Below, in pieces: positions 53,254-63,521 of a DNA stretch of 64,000 nt (its first letter is position 1; the number at the start of each line of letters is the position of its first letter). Under the pieces are notes generated by a model, which was not told the origin of the DNA, made no database searches, and saw only the letters and a list, made by a program, of their open reading frames with translations. Source of the DNA: Foliimonas ilicis (GTDB lineage: Bacteria; Pseudomonadota; Alphaproteobacteria; Rhizobiales; Rhizobiaceae); NCBI RefSeq assembly GCF_039939195.1, contig NZ_JBDUUH010000002.1, forward strand, positions 248,001 to 312,000, written 5' to 3'. Made by a program: the position numbers and the translations under genes.

Positions 53254-53341
53254 CGTGCAATCCCGCCTCGCCCAGAAATTGTATCGTAGGGGTCCGACGG
53301 GAAATAAGCCGTTAAATGGAAGTTTAATTGTTGAACTACTT

Positions 53342-53359
53342 TTCGGGAGAATTCCCGAA
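53342..53359. terminator. Possible terminator between DUF1127 and diguanylate cyclase genes
   Basis: Inverted repeat TTCGGGA / TCCCGAA with a 4-base loop, 15 bases beyond the DUF1127 stop on the minus strand. No clear U-run follows, so it is a weak call. Confidence 0.35.
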
Positions 53360-53374
53360 TTTCAGTCTTTTCGA

Positions 53375-53530
53375 TCAGCCAAAGCTGTTTGCGACAGAAC
53401 GGCGAGCAGCCTTGCGAATATCTTCGCGCCTGATGCCGATGTCGTCGAGCTGCTTGTCGGTGCAGTTACGAAGCGCGCCGACGGTGTTCATGTAAGTGCG
53501 GAATTTGCGGAAAGCGACTGCGAAGGCCAT
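53375..53530 (-). CDS. DUF1127 small protein
   Basis: A 51-residue peptide of the DUF1127 type: a basic aromatic start (MAFAVAFRKFRTYMNT) and the conserved C-terminal block LRNCTDKQLDDIGIRREDIRK. Such small proteins are common in alphaproteobacteria; in Rhizobiales they have been linked to phosphate and small-RNA metabolism. The ATG at 53530 has AAGGG upstream; the frame extends 18 codons further without support. Confidence 0.8.
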   Translation of the reverse strand: MAFAVAFRKFRTYMNTVGALRNCTDKQLDDIGIRREDIRKAARRSVANSFG

Positions 53531-53734
53531 GAGACTACCCTTTGTGCCATACCTCCCTGACACAAGAATATCCCAAGCCTGCATTTTGAAAATGAATTAT
53601 ATTGCATTGCAGCATTGAGATTTCCGCAATGCACAATTCGTGAATTTCAAATCCACGAGGCGTTCTGCAACGGTAATGCAGAACGATGGTGATCCAATTT
53701 CTCGGAGATAAGGCACAAGGCCTTGAAAAAGAAA

Positions 53735-53811
53735 TGGCGCGAGTGACGGGGCTCGAACCCGCGACCTCCGGCGTGACAGGCCGGCACTCTAACCGACTGA
53801 GCTACACCCGC
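53735..53811 (-). tRNA. tRNA-Asp (GTC)
   Basis: A 77-base cloverleaf on the minus strand. The acceptor pair GCGGGTG / CACTCGC closes with discriminator G and encoded CCA. D-arm GCTCAGTCGGTTAGAGT, anticodon stem-loop GCCTGTCACGC with anticodon GTC, and T-arm GGGTTCGAGCCCC are all present. Flanks show no repeat of its 3' end, so it does not look like a used attachment site. Confidence 0.97.
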
Positions 53812-54014
53812 GCACCCAACGCTTGGGCGATGCCGTCTGCGTTGTTGGCGTGGAATTAAGCGGTTCGACGGGTAGTGTCAAGCGGGGTTTAGCGCCATAT
53901 TGTGATTAGCCGAACCTTTTTCACATGCGGCATTCAATATGTATCTTTCAGTGTGAAAATGGGCGTTTTGTCCTTGCGCCTTTCTGCCGAACCCCTTAAA
54001 GGTCCAGCCGGTTC

Positions 54015-54090
<76 letters not shown>

Positions 54091-54235
54091 TGTATCCCCC
54101 CGCATTTCAGTATTTTGCGAAGCGTACGAAAAGGTCTTCAACCTGATTGTATGCTTTGCAACACACGTTGAATGCCGGCCTTTGAACTTCTTTCATCGAA
54201 CCGCGTTTAAGATTGTGGAAACAAGGGAGTTCCAG

Positions 54236-54655
54236 ATGCGAAAGCTCATCATAAGCAGTGCTCTATCTATCTTAATGGGTGCAGGCGGAATGTTCGCTGC
54301 AGGCACTGCACCGGTTTCAGCTCAGGAGTTGAGGCTGGACCTTAGCGGTCGCGATGGACCGACAATTCGTCTGCGGGATCGCTGCGATCCGAGATACGAA
54401 CGCTGCGGTGATCGCCGTGACGGTTATGATCGCCGCGAGGACAGACGCGACAGACGTGAAGATCGCCGAGACAGGCGTGAAGCGCGCGTGTGCAGCGAAG
54501 GTCGCGCTTTGGAGAAGGCAGAACGGATGGGGCTGCGCCGTGCGCGCATCGAATCCGCAGGCCGCCGCAGCATCGAAGTGCGTGGGCGCGCGCGCAATGG
54601 TGAACGTGTGATCGTCTCGATCGGCCGGGCACCCAATTGCCCGGTTCTCTACTGA
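54236..54655 (+). CDS. Exported Arg/Asp-rich repeat protein
   Basis: A 139-residue protein with a signal peptide ending near SAQEL (residues about 30-32). The mature part has a charged repeat block of DRREDRRDRRE type (about 60-80), built from short DNA repeats. A more normal C-terminal part with two Cys residues (RVCSEGRALEKAERMGLRRARIESAGR, then VRGRARNGERVIVSIG) follows; it resembles the C-terminal region of small rhizobial exported proteins. Periplasmic, function unknown. The ATG has AAGGGAG 6-7 bases upstream. Confidence 0.78.
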   Translation: MRKLIISSALSILMGAGGMFAAGTAPVSAQELRLDLSGRDGPTIRLRDRCDPRYERCGDRRDGYDRREDRRDRREDRRDRREARVCSEGRALEKAERMGLRRARIESAGRRSIEVRGRARNGERVIVSIGRAPNCPVLY

Positions 54656-54656
54656 C

Positions 54657-54698
54657 TAGATCGCCGTGCGTCCTATTGGACGCACAAAGGACGATCTA
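54657..54698 (+). terminator. Hairpin after the Arg/Asp-rich gene
   Basis: Nested inverted repeats: TAGATCG / CGATCTA outside and GTGCGTCC-TATT-GGACGCAC inside (54666-54685), starting at the stop codon of the gene. No strong U-run, so it may be an attenuator-like or bidirectional stop. Confidence 0.5.
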
Positions 54699-54709
54699 AC
54701 ACTTTGAGT

Positions 54710-54759
54710 GAGCATCGGAATAATCCGAAAACCGGTAACCACTTTTCGGTCCGATGCTC
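54710..54759. repeat. Rhizobial-type short palindromic repeat
   Basis: Perfect 10-bp outer arms GAGCATCGGA / TCCGATGCTC, with an inner TCCGAAAACCGG ... CTTTTCGG pair. The core GGAAAACCG/ACTTTTCC pattern is also found at 63375-63418 here and is typical of intergenic palindromes scattered through Rhizobiales chromosomes. Its location between convergent genes is normal. Confidence 0.7.
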
Positions 54760-54776
54760 TAAAAACTGCACAAACA

Positions 54777-54803
54777 AAAAAGCCGGGCAATGCCCGGCTT
54801 TTT
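54777..54803 (-). terminator. Rho-independent terminator of hupB
   Basis: AAAAAGCCGGGCA / TGCCCGGCTTTTT inverted repeat, giving a GC-rich stem and a U-run on the minus strand, 20 bases after the hupB stop. The symmetry means it also stops the plus-strand gene. Confidence 0.9.
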
Positions 54804-54823
54804 CAATTTGTAAGGTCTGCCGA

Positions 54824-55096
54824 TCAGTTGACGGCGTCCTTGAGGCCTTTGCCTGCCGAAAACTTCGGAACGGTGCGGGCAGGAATCTGGACCTCTGCAC
54901 CGGTCTGAGGATTGCGGCCGGTCGAAGCAGCGCGCTTCGAGACGGAGAAGTTGCCGAAACCGACGAGGCGAACGTCGCCGCCGCTCTTCAGTTCACCGGT
55001 GATTACCGAGAAAACTGCGTCGACTGCGGACTGCGCGTCAGCCTTCGAAAGTTTCGCAGATTCAGCAACAGCAGAAATCAGTTCGTTCTTGTTCAT
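54824..55096 (-). CDS. hupB: HU family DNA-binding protein
   Basis: A 90-residue HU protein, full length: MNKNELISAVAE start, the conserved GFGNFSVSKRAASTGRNPQTGAEVQIPAR beta-arm region at about 47-75, and FSAGKGLKDAVN at the end. A nucleoid-bending dimer. The ATG at 55096 has GGAAGGAA upstream. Downstream of lon and followed by a strong terminator; this order (clpX, lon, hupB, tRNA) is the alphaproteobacterial arrangement. Confidence 0.97.
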   Translation of the reverse strand: MNKNELISAVAESAKLSKADAQSAVDAVFSVITGELKSGGDVRLVGFGNFSVSKRAASTGRNPQTGAEVQIPARTVPKFSAGKGLKDAVN

Positions 55097-55234
55097 AAAA
55101 TTTCCTTCCATCAGAGAACCGGGATAACGACTCAACCGGCAGAGAACGGACTTTAGAAAGAAGTGTTCCGGCAACCAAGACACAAAAGTCGCAAAAAGCC
55201 CGAAAAACCGCGGAAATCCGGGTTTTTTCACATG

Positions 55235-55261
55235 AAAAAGCCGGGCTGGAAGCCCGGCTTT
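55235..55261 (-). terminator. Rho-independent terminator of lon
   Basis: Stem AAAGCCGGGCT / AGCCCGGCTTT with a 3-base loop and an A-run (55235-55239) that becomes the U-run on the minus strand. It lies about 100 bases beyond the lon stop. Confidence 0.85.
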
Positions 55262-55363
55262 GGATTTTGAAGCGAATTGAGGCGGGAAAGCCTGCTTTGC
55301 AGGCCCCTATAAATCCCCGGCTGCCACCCCAGAAGGGGGCGCTGCAGCCGCGAATCACGTCCT

Positions 55364-57778
<2,415 letters not shown>

Positions 57779-58052
57779 AATCGAACCTTTCATTTCGCGG
57801 CCACACATAGGCCAGCCGCGACTCTCATATTAACGGTCGTTGGTCGTTCCGCCTACACCGTTTATGACGGTATTACTTCAGCACGGAATTGAGCCCCAAC
57901 ACCTGATATTCGTTAGTTGGATGTTGAATGCACAAAGATCAAGGGCTGGAGCCAAACCGCTTAGCCGCATGCGCATTACGGAGGATGGGCCTGTCCGATG
58001 AAAGCAGGATGCGACAGCCGCAAATCGCAGTTGCATCCAAGCCCATTACGCA
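57779..58052. other. lon upstream region
   Basis: Region between clpX and lon. It should hold the lon promoter. I see no small RNA or gene in it; the clpX terminator lies at its right end. Confidence 0.5.
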
Positions 58053-58078
58053 AAAACAGCGCCTTTCGGCGCTGTTTT
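58053..58078 (-). terminator. Rho-independent terminator of clpX
   Basis: AAAACAGCGCC / GGCGCTGTTTT stem with TTTC loop, about 20 bases beyond the clpX stop on the minus strand; the A side becomes the U-run. Confidence 0.9.
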
Positions 58079-58097
58079 CTACGATATCAGGCTCGAA

Positions 58098-59360
58098 TCA
58101 GGCGCTGACGCTGCCCTTTTCCTTCTCCACATAGATGTAGAGAGGCCTTGCGCTGCCCGTCACGACCTCTTCCGAGATCACGACTTCCTGAACGCCTTCG
58201 AGTGCCGGCAGTTCGAACATCGTGTCGAGCAGAATCGCTTCCATGATCGAGCGAAGGCCGCGTGCGCCGGTCTTGCGTTCGATGGCGCGCTTGGCGATTG
58301 CCGAAAGCGCGTTCTCGTGGAAGGTCAGCTCGACATTTTCCATGTCGAACAGGCGCTGATACTGCTTCACCAGCGCGTTCTTCGGTGCAGTCAGAATCTG
58401 GATCAGAGCAGGCTCGTCCAGATCTTCCAGCGTTGCCAGAACAGGCAGACGACCGACGAATTCGGGGATAAGACCGAATTTCAGCAGATCTTCCGGCTCG
58501 ACCTGACGGAACAGATCGCCCGTGCGGCGTTCTTCCGGCGAGGCAACGGAGGCAGCAAAGCCGATCGAGGTCTTGCGGCCGCGATCCGAGATGATGCGAT
58601 CCAGACCGGCAAACGCGCCGCCGCAGATGAACAGGATGTTGGCCGTGTCGACCTGCAGGAATTCCTGCTGGGGATGCTTGCGCCCGCCCTGCGGCGGAAC
58701 GGAAGCGACCGTGCCTTCCATGATCTTGAGCAGTGCCTGCTGAACGCCCTCGCCCGAAACGTCGCGGGTGATCGAAGGATTGTCCGACTTGCGGCTGATC
58801 TTGTCGATTTCGTCGATATAGACGATGCCGCGCTGTGCGCGTTCGACATTGTAATCGGCCGACTGAAGCAGCTTCAGGATGATGTTTTCAACGTCTTCAC
58901 CGACATAACCGGCTTCCGTCAGCGTCGTCGCATCGGCCATTGTGAAAGGCACGTCGATGATGCGTGCAAGCGTCTGCGCGAGCAGCGTCTTGCCGCAACC
59001 GGTCGGGCCGATCAGCAGGATGTTGGACTTCGCCAGTTCGACGTCGTTGTTCTTGCCGGCATGCGCCAGCCGCTTGTAGTGATTGTGGACGGCAACCGAC
59101 AGCACGCGCTTGGCATGCGGCTGACCGATGACGTAGTCGTCCAGAACCTTGATAATTTCCTGCGGGGTAGGCACGCCTTCCCGCGACTTCACCATCGAGG
59201 TTTTGTTTTCCTCGCGGATGATGTCCATGCAGAGTTCGACGCATTCGTCGCAAATGAAGACCGTTGGGCCTGCGATCAGCTTGCGTACTTCATGCTGGCT
59301 TTTTCCGCAGAACGAGCAGTAAAGCGTGTTCTTCGAATCGCCGTTGCTGACCTTGCTCAT
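58098..59360 (-). CDS. clpX: ClpX, ATPase subunit of ClpXP protease
   Basis: A 420-residue AAA+ unfoldase: N-terminal zinc-binding domain (CSFCGKS, then CDECVELC), Walker A GPTGCGKT, Walker B IVYIDEIDK, and sensor and pore-loop regions (GYVGEDVEN, RGxRKTSIGF). It recognises and unfolds substrates for ClpP. The ATG at 59360 is taken, as the Brucella-type protein starts MSKVSNG; AGGAC is 10 bases upstream. clpP lies 271 bases upstream in the same direction. Confidence 0.97.
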   Translation of the reverse strand: MSKVSNGDSKNTLYCSFCGKSQHEVRKLIAGPTVFICDECVELCMDIIREENKTSMVKSREGVPTPQEIIKVLDDYVIGQPHAKRVLSVAVHNHYKRLAHAGKNNDVELAKSNILLIGPTGCGKTLLAQTLARIIDVPFTMADATTLTEAGYVGEDVENIILKLLQSADYNVERAQRGIVYIDEIDKISRKSDNPSITRDVSGEGVQQALLKIMEGTVASVPPQGGRKHPQQEFLQVDTANILFICGGAFAGLDRIISDRGRKTSIGFAASVASPEERRTGDLFRQVEPEDLLKFGLIPEFVGRLPVLATLEDLDEPALIQILTAPKNALVKQYQRLFDMENVELTFHENALSAIAKRAIERKTGARGLRSIMEAILLDTMFELPALEGVQEVVISEEVVTGSARPLYIYVEKEKGSVSA

Positions 59361-59631
59361 TTTGTACAAGTCCTTTCAGTGCCTGTCCGGCCACCTTCCA
59401 GAGCCGGATCGACTGTCATTTTCGTGGAGCTTGAACCGCTCGTTCCGGCATAATCGTGTAGTTCGATATGCCTCGACGAAAAACAAACGCCCCGACAAAA
59501 CGCTAAGCCGTCGAACTCAACATAGACTTAACGTAGGTTCTCGCCTACGTCGAGTGAACAGCAAATTGTGACAGAATTGCCGCAGCCTCTGCCAAAATTG
59601 CGCCGAAATCCCCAACGCGGGCGAGCACACG

Positions 59632-60261
59632 TTACGAAGTAACAGCTTCCAACGCCTCACGCGACGAGTAGACCTTGTCGATCAGTCCAAAATCCTTGGC
59701 TTCGTCGGCGGTCAGGAAATGGTCGCGGTCGAGGGTCTTCTCGATCTCTTCATAGCTCTTGCCGGTGTGCTTGACATACACCTCGTTCAAGCGGCGCTTG
59801 AGCTTGATGATGTCCTGCGCATGGCGTTCGATGTCGGATGCCTGGCCGGAGAAACCGCCCGAAGGCTGATGAACCATGATTCGCGCATTCGGCGTTGCGA
59901 AGCGCATGTCCTTGTGACCGGCGCAAAGCAGCAGCGAGCCCATGGAGGCTGCCTGACCGATGCAGAGCGTCGAAACAGCGGGACGGATGAACTGCATCGT
60001 ATCGTAAATGGCCATGCCGCTCGTCACCACGCCGCCTGGCGAATTGATGTAGAGCGAGATCTCCTTCTTGGGATTCTCGGCTTCGAGGAAAAGAAGCTGC
60101 GCGCAGACAAGCGTCGCCATGCCGTCTTCCACCGGGCCGGTGATGAAGATGATGCGTTCTTTCAGCAGGCGCGAAAAAATGTCGTAAGCGCGTTCGCCGC
60201 GATTCGTCTGCTCGACCACCATCGGTACGAGGTTCATTGCGGTCTCGACGGGATCTCTCAT
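59632..60261 (-). CDS. clpP: ClpP, proteolytic subunit of Clp protease
   Basis: A 209-residue serine protease: catalytic Ser106 (GQAASMGS), His131 (MVHQPSGG) and Asp180 (LDRDHF), all present. It forms the barrel that ClpX/ClpA feed. The start is at 60261 (MRDPVETAMNLVPMVVEQ), as in related proteins. Upstream of clpX as usual, with its own 146-base leader region. Confidence 0.97.
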   Translation of the reverse strand: MRDPVETAMNLVPMVVEQTNRGERAYDIFSRLLKERIIFITGPVEDGMATLVCAQLLFLEAENPKKEISLYINSPGGVVTSGMAIYDTMQFIRPAVSTLCIGQAASMGSLLLCAGHKDMRFATPNARIMVHQPSGGFSGQASDIERHAQDIIKLKRRLNEVYVKHTGKSYEEIEKTLDRDHFLTADEAKDFGLIDKVYSSREALEAVTS

Positions 60262-60407
60262 AAAACGTCCTTTGCGAGGATAAATTTCGAAAGCCGGGGA
60301 TCAGAATCTGACCACGGCGTTACTCGTTAAATAGGATGCTCGGTCCACCTTGCGCAAGGCCAGTTGGCAGGCATCGCGTGTTAACCTTGCCACCTACCGC
60401 CAAAGCG

Positions 60408-61511
60408 TCAGACGCTTTCGGCCCTGAGCCAGGATTTCAGCGCATTCACATCGCCGTCATCGACCGCCTTGGCCACCCTTCGCCCGACACTCGCGCCGAA
60501 TTTATAACCGTGGCCCGAACAGGCGGAGATGACGAGGCATTTGTCCTTCTCGACAGCCAGAAAACGCTCGTCATCGGTGAATGTGTAGGCGCAGGTCACG
60601 ACTTCCGTGACTTCATATTCGGCAATCCGCGCGATCGGCGGCTGAAACAGATTGCGGATCGCCTCGCCCTCGCCTTCCACCGGAAAGCGGTTCCAGTCCG
60701 CATCGCTGGTACGCACCTTATGCAGGCCGGAGCCGAACTTCATGCCCGCCCCGCCTGTCGGCGGCACGATATAGCCATCCGTTTTACCACCGACATCAAG
60801 AACGACCGGTGCCGTTTCCCATACCGTTTTCAGGTCGGCTGGCGGGCTCACATAGGCAAGCGCCGTGCGGTAGGTCTTCACATCCGATGACAATTCCGGG
60901 AACAGGTTAAGCACCCAGGCGCCTGCCGCGACGATAATCTGATCGGCCTGCAGCGTTTCGCCGGATTCCAGTTCGACGCGCGCGCCTGCCGTGTCGATGG
61001 AAACCACCTTGCTGTTCTCATAGACATTCGCGCCATGCCCGCGCAGCCAATCGGCCAGGCCCTGCGCGATCTTGCGGCAGTGAAGCGCGCCGCCTTCCGG
61101 CGAAAAGATCGCATAGCGGAACGTTCCGGCTTCCAGAAACGGCCAGCGCGCGACCGCGGCATCAGACTCAAATGTCTCGAACGGATAATTTCCGGCAGCA
61201 AGGCCATCGCGATATTGCTCGGCCTCGTCGCCCTCTTCGCGCGAAACACAGATGAAGCCTCGCGCATCGAGATGCGTTTCGCCGAGGTCTGCCCAAAGCT
61301 CGTCCCAGGCTTCATAGGCTTCGGTAATCAGCTTGCCATAGCCTGCGGCAGAACCGTAGGCGCGGCGGATGATGCGGTGATGATCGCCGGACGCCGCGAG
61401 CGGGTTCGGTATCGGCCCCTGTTCGAGAATTGTGACCTGATGGCCAGCCTTGGTCAGCGCCCACGCGCTCGACAACCCGGCAATGCCTGCCCCGACGACG
61501 ATTATGTTCAT
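60408..61511 (-). CDS. FAD-dependent amine oxidase, sarcosine/N-methyl-Trp oxidase-like
   Basis: A 367-residue oxidase of the DadA/MSOX class: FAD-binding GAGIAGLSSAWALTKAGHQV at about 7-26, YGSAAGYGKLI, and near the C-terminus Cys-Ala-Tyr-Thr-Phe-Thr-Asp followed by SACSGHGYKFGASVG. In monomeric sarcosine oxidase, a Cys at this place binds FAD covalently, so the flavin may be covalent here too. It oxidises an N-methyl amino acid or similar amine; substrate undecided. Confidence 0.85.
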   Translation of the reverse strand: MNIIVVGAGIAGLSSAWALTKAGHQVTILEQGPIPNPLAASGDHHRIIRRAYGSAAGYGKLITEAYEAWDELWADLGETHLDARGFICVSREEGDEAEQYRDGLAAGNYPFETFESDAAVARWPFLEAGTFRYAIFSPEGGALHCRKIAQGLADWLRGHGANVYENSKVVSIDTAGARVELESGETLQADQIIVAAGAWVLNLFPELSSDVKTYRTALAYVSPPADLKTVWETAPVVLDVGGKTDGYIVPPTGGAGMKFGSGLHKVRTSDADWNRFPVEGEGEAIRNLFQPPIARIAEYEVTEVVTCAYTFTDDERFLAVEKDKCLVISACSGHGYKFGASVGRRVAKAVDDGDVNALKSWLRAESV

Positions 61512-61638
61512 GAAAATTCAGTCCCTGCGCATTCCGGCGAGCACCGGCCAGCACCGGCATCGAAGCATACAGGATAGGGTCACGCGCGTACTTGGCAAGG
61601 CGGTCAGCCGCCATTTGCAGGCCGTCTTCACCAGAAGT

Positions 61639-61989
61639 TTAAAGACGGATGACGTATTCCTTGCGGGTCGTCTCGATCACTTCCCAGCTACCCTCGAAGC
61701 CCGGACGCACGACAAACGAGTCGCCAGCCCTCACAGTGCGCGCCTCGCCGCCATCTTCCTTGATGATCGAAACGCCGGAGAGGATGTGGCAGAATTCCCA
61801 TTCATCGTACTGAATGCGCCATTCGCCGGGCGTTGCCTCCCAGATACCGGCATAGACGCCGCCATCGGCTTCCTCGACATTCCATGTGCGGAACGTCGGC
61901 GCGCCCGCAATAACGCGGTCTGCGGCAGGCTCGCCGGTTTCCGGTTCGATGGCGGAAATATCGAGCGACAGGAATTTCGATGCGGTCAT
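61639..61989 (-). CDS. Cupin-domain protein (DUF861 type)
   Basis: A 116-residue single-domain cupin: YAGIWEATPGEWRIQYDEWEFCHILSG carries the metal-binding Glu/His-type cupin motif (WEFCHIL), and GDSFVVRPGFEGSWEVIET the second. DUF861 members include ureidoglycine/(S)-aminohydrolase-like and small metabolic cupins. The ATG at 61989 has GGAG 6 bases upstream. The next gene upstream is metY; likely a separate transcript. Confidence 0.8.
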   Translation of the reverse strand: MTASKFLSLDISAIEPETGEPAADRVIAGAPTFRTWNVEEADGGVYAGIWEATPGEWRIQYDEWEFCHILSGVSIIKEDGGEARTVRAGDSFVVRPGFEGSWEVIETTRKEYVIRL

Positions 61990-62026
61990 GGAAGGCTCCT
62001 TTTCGAAGCCTTCCATGCCATTTTCA

Positions 62027-63310
62027 TCAGATCTTCGCAAACGCCTGTTCGAGATCGGCGATGATGTCGGCGAAATCCTCGATGCCGACCGAAAGCCGGA
62101 TCACGTCAGGGCCAGCACCCGCCGCCTTCTGCTGTTCTTCCGAAAGCTGGCGATGCGTGGTCGAGGCCGGGTGAATGACCAGCGATTTGGTGTCGCCGAC
62201 ATTGGCCAGATGCGAGAAGAGCTCCAGTCCTTCAACGAAGGTGATGCCTGCCTCGTAGCCGCCCTTCAGGCCGAAGGTGAACACTGCACCAGCGCCCTGC
62301 GGTGAATACTTCTTCTGCAGCGCATTGTTCTCGCTCGACGGCAGGCCCGGATAGAACACCCACGAAACCTTGTCATGCTTGGAGAGGTATTCCGCGACTT
62401 TCAGCGCATTGTCCGAATGGCGCTGCATGCGCAGCGGCAGGGTTTCCAGACCGGTCAGGATTAGGAACGCGTTGAACGGCGAGATCGCCGGGCCGAAATC
62501 GCGAAGGCCAAGCACGCGCGCCGCGATAGCGAATGCGAAATTGCCGAAGGTTTCGTGCAGGACGATGCCGCCATATTCAGGACGCGGTTCCGAAAGCATC
62601 GGATATTTGCCGGATTTCGACCAGTCGAACGTGCCGCCATCGACAATGATGCCGCCGATGGAATTGCCGTGGCCGCCGATGAATTTGGTCAGCGAGTGAA
62701 CGACGATATCCGCGCCATGCTCGAACGGGCGCACGAGATAGGGGCTGGCCAGCGTGTTATCGACAATGAGCGGAAGCCCATGCTTGTGCGCGATTTCGGC
62801 AATCGCTTCGATATCGACGAACTCGCCGCCCGGATTTGCAAGGCTTTCGATGAAGATCGCCTTGGTCTTGTCGTCGATCTGCTTTTCGAACGAGGAAATG
62901 TCGTTCGTATCGGCCCAGCGCACCTGCCAATCGAAATTCTTGAAGGCATGGCCAAACTGATTGATCGACCCGCCGTAAAGCCGCCTGGCGGCAATGAAAT
63001 TCTCGCCCGAACGCAGAAGATTATGGAAAACGAGAAGCTGGGCTGCGTGGCCGGATGCCGTCGCCAGCGCTGCCGTGCCGCCCTCCAACGCTGCCACGCG
63101 CTCTTCGAGCACGGCCTGTGTCGGGTTCATGATGCGCGTATAGATGTTGCCGAACGCCTTCAGGCCAAACAGCGAGGCGGCGTGATCCGCGTCTTCGAAC
63201 ACATAGGACGTCGTCTGGTAGATCGGCGTCGCGCGCGCGCCGGTCGCGGGATCGGGTTTAGCGCCTGCATGGACGGCGAGCGTGTTGAAACCGGGTGCGT
63301 CGTGGGACAT
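62027..63310 (-). CDS. metY: O-acetylhomoserine aminocarboxypropyltransferase
   Basis: A 427-residue PLP enzyme of the Cys/Met metabolism family. Start FNTLAVHAGAKPDPATGARATPIYQTTSYVF, PLP-binding Lys209 (HSLTKFIGGHG), and GADIVVHS, then ending LFSHLANVGDTKSLVIHPAST and RLSVGIED. It converts O-acetylhomoserine plus sulfide to homocysteine. No leader resembling a SAM-II riboswitch was recognised; instead a perfect 12-bp inverted repeat lies 18-50 bases upstream. Gene symbol by family; metZ would be the alternative name. Confidence 0.9.
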   Translation of the reverse strand: MSHDAPGFNTLAVHAGAKPDPATGARATPIYQTTSYVFEDADHAASLFGLKAFGNIYTRIMNPTQAVLEERVAALEGGTAALATASGHAAQLLVFHNLLRSGENFIAARRLYGGSINQFGHAFKNFDWQVRWADTNDISSFEKQIDDKTKAIFIESLANPGGEFVDIEAIAEIAHKHGLPLIVDNTLASPYLVRPFEHGADIVVHSLTKFIGGHGNSIGGIIVDGGTFDWSKSGKYPMLSEPRPEYGGIVLHETFGNFAFAIAARVLGLRDFGPAISPFNAFLILTGLETLPLRMQRHSDNALKVAEYLSKHDKVSWVFYPGLPSSENNALQKKYSPQGAGAVFTFGLKGGYEAGITFVEGLELFSHLANVGDTKSLVIHPASTTHRQLSEEQQKAAGAGPDVIRLSVGIEDFADIIADLEQAFAKI

Positions 63311-63327
63311 CTTTCCTCCAGAAAATA

Positions 63328-63360
63328 TTAGAACAGTTCAGACTCTCCGAACTGTTCTAA
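63328..63360. promoter_or_regulatory. Inverted repeat in front of metY
   Basis: Perfect 12-bp arms TTAGAACAGTTC / GAACTGTTCTAA with a 9-base spacer, directly upstream of the metY ribosome site. Each arm contains its own GAACAGTTC symmetry. The position suits a repressor operator, or a leader hairpin if transcribed. Confidence 0.6.
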
Positions 63361-63374
63361 GTGTTTATTTTTAC

Positions 63375-63418
63375 GCAATTCCGGACGGAAAACCGCTACA
63401 CACTTTTCCTGGAATTGC
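63375..63418. repeat. Rhizobial-type short palindromic repeat, second copy
   Basis: GCAATTCCGG / CTGGAATTGC outer arms (one mismatch) around GGAAAACCG ... ACTTTTCC. Same layout as the element at 54710-54759. Confidence 0.65.
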
Positions 63419-63521
63419 TCTGGCTGCATTCTTCGGTTTTTGAACCGGAGAAGCAACCAAGGGAATACCTGCTGCTTTCAAAGCGCAGAACCGAATATCA
63501 AATAATCGGCGGTTGGGAGAA

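Noticed and set aside
63328..63360. LexA box
   Set aside because: Alphaproteobacterial LexA binds direct GTTC-N7-GTTC repeats; here the halves are inverted with a different spacing, and metY is not an SOS gene.
63311..63521. SAM-II riboswitch in front of metY
   Set aside because: I found only a perfect inverted repeat and a short palindromic repeat, not the conserved SAM-II core.
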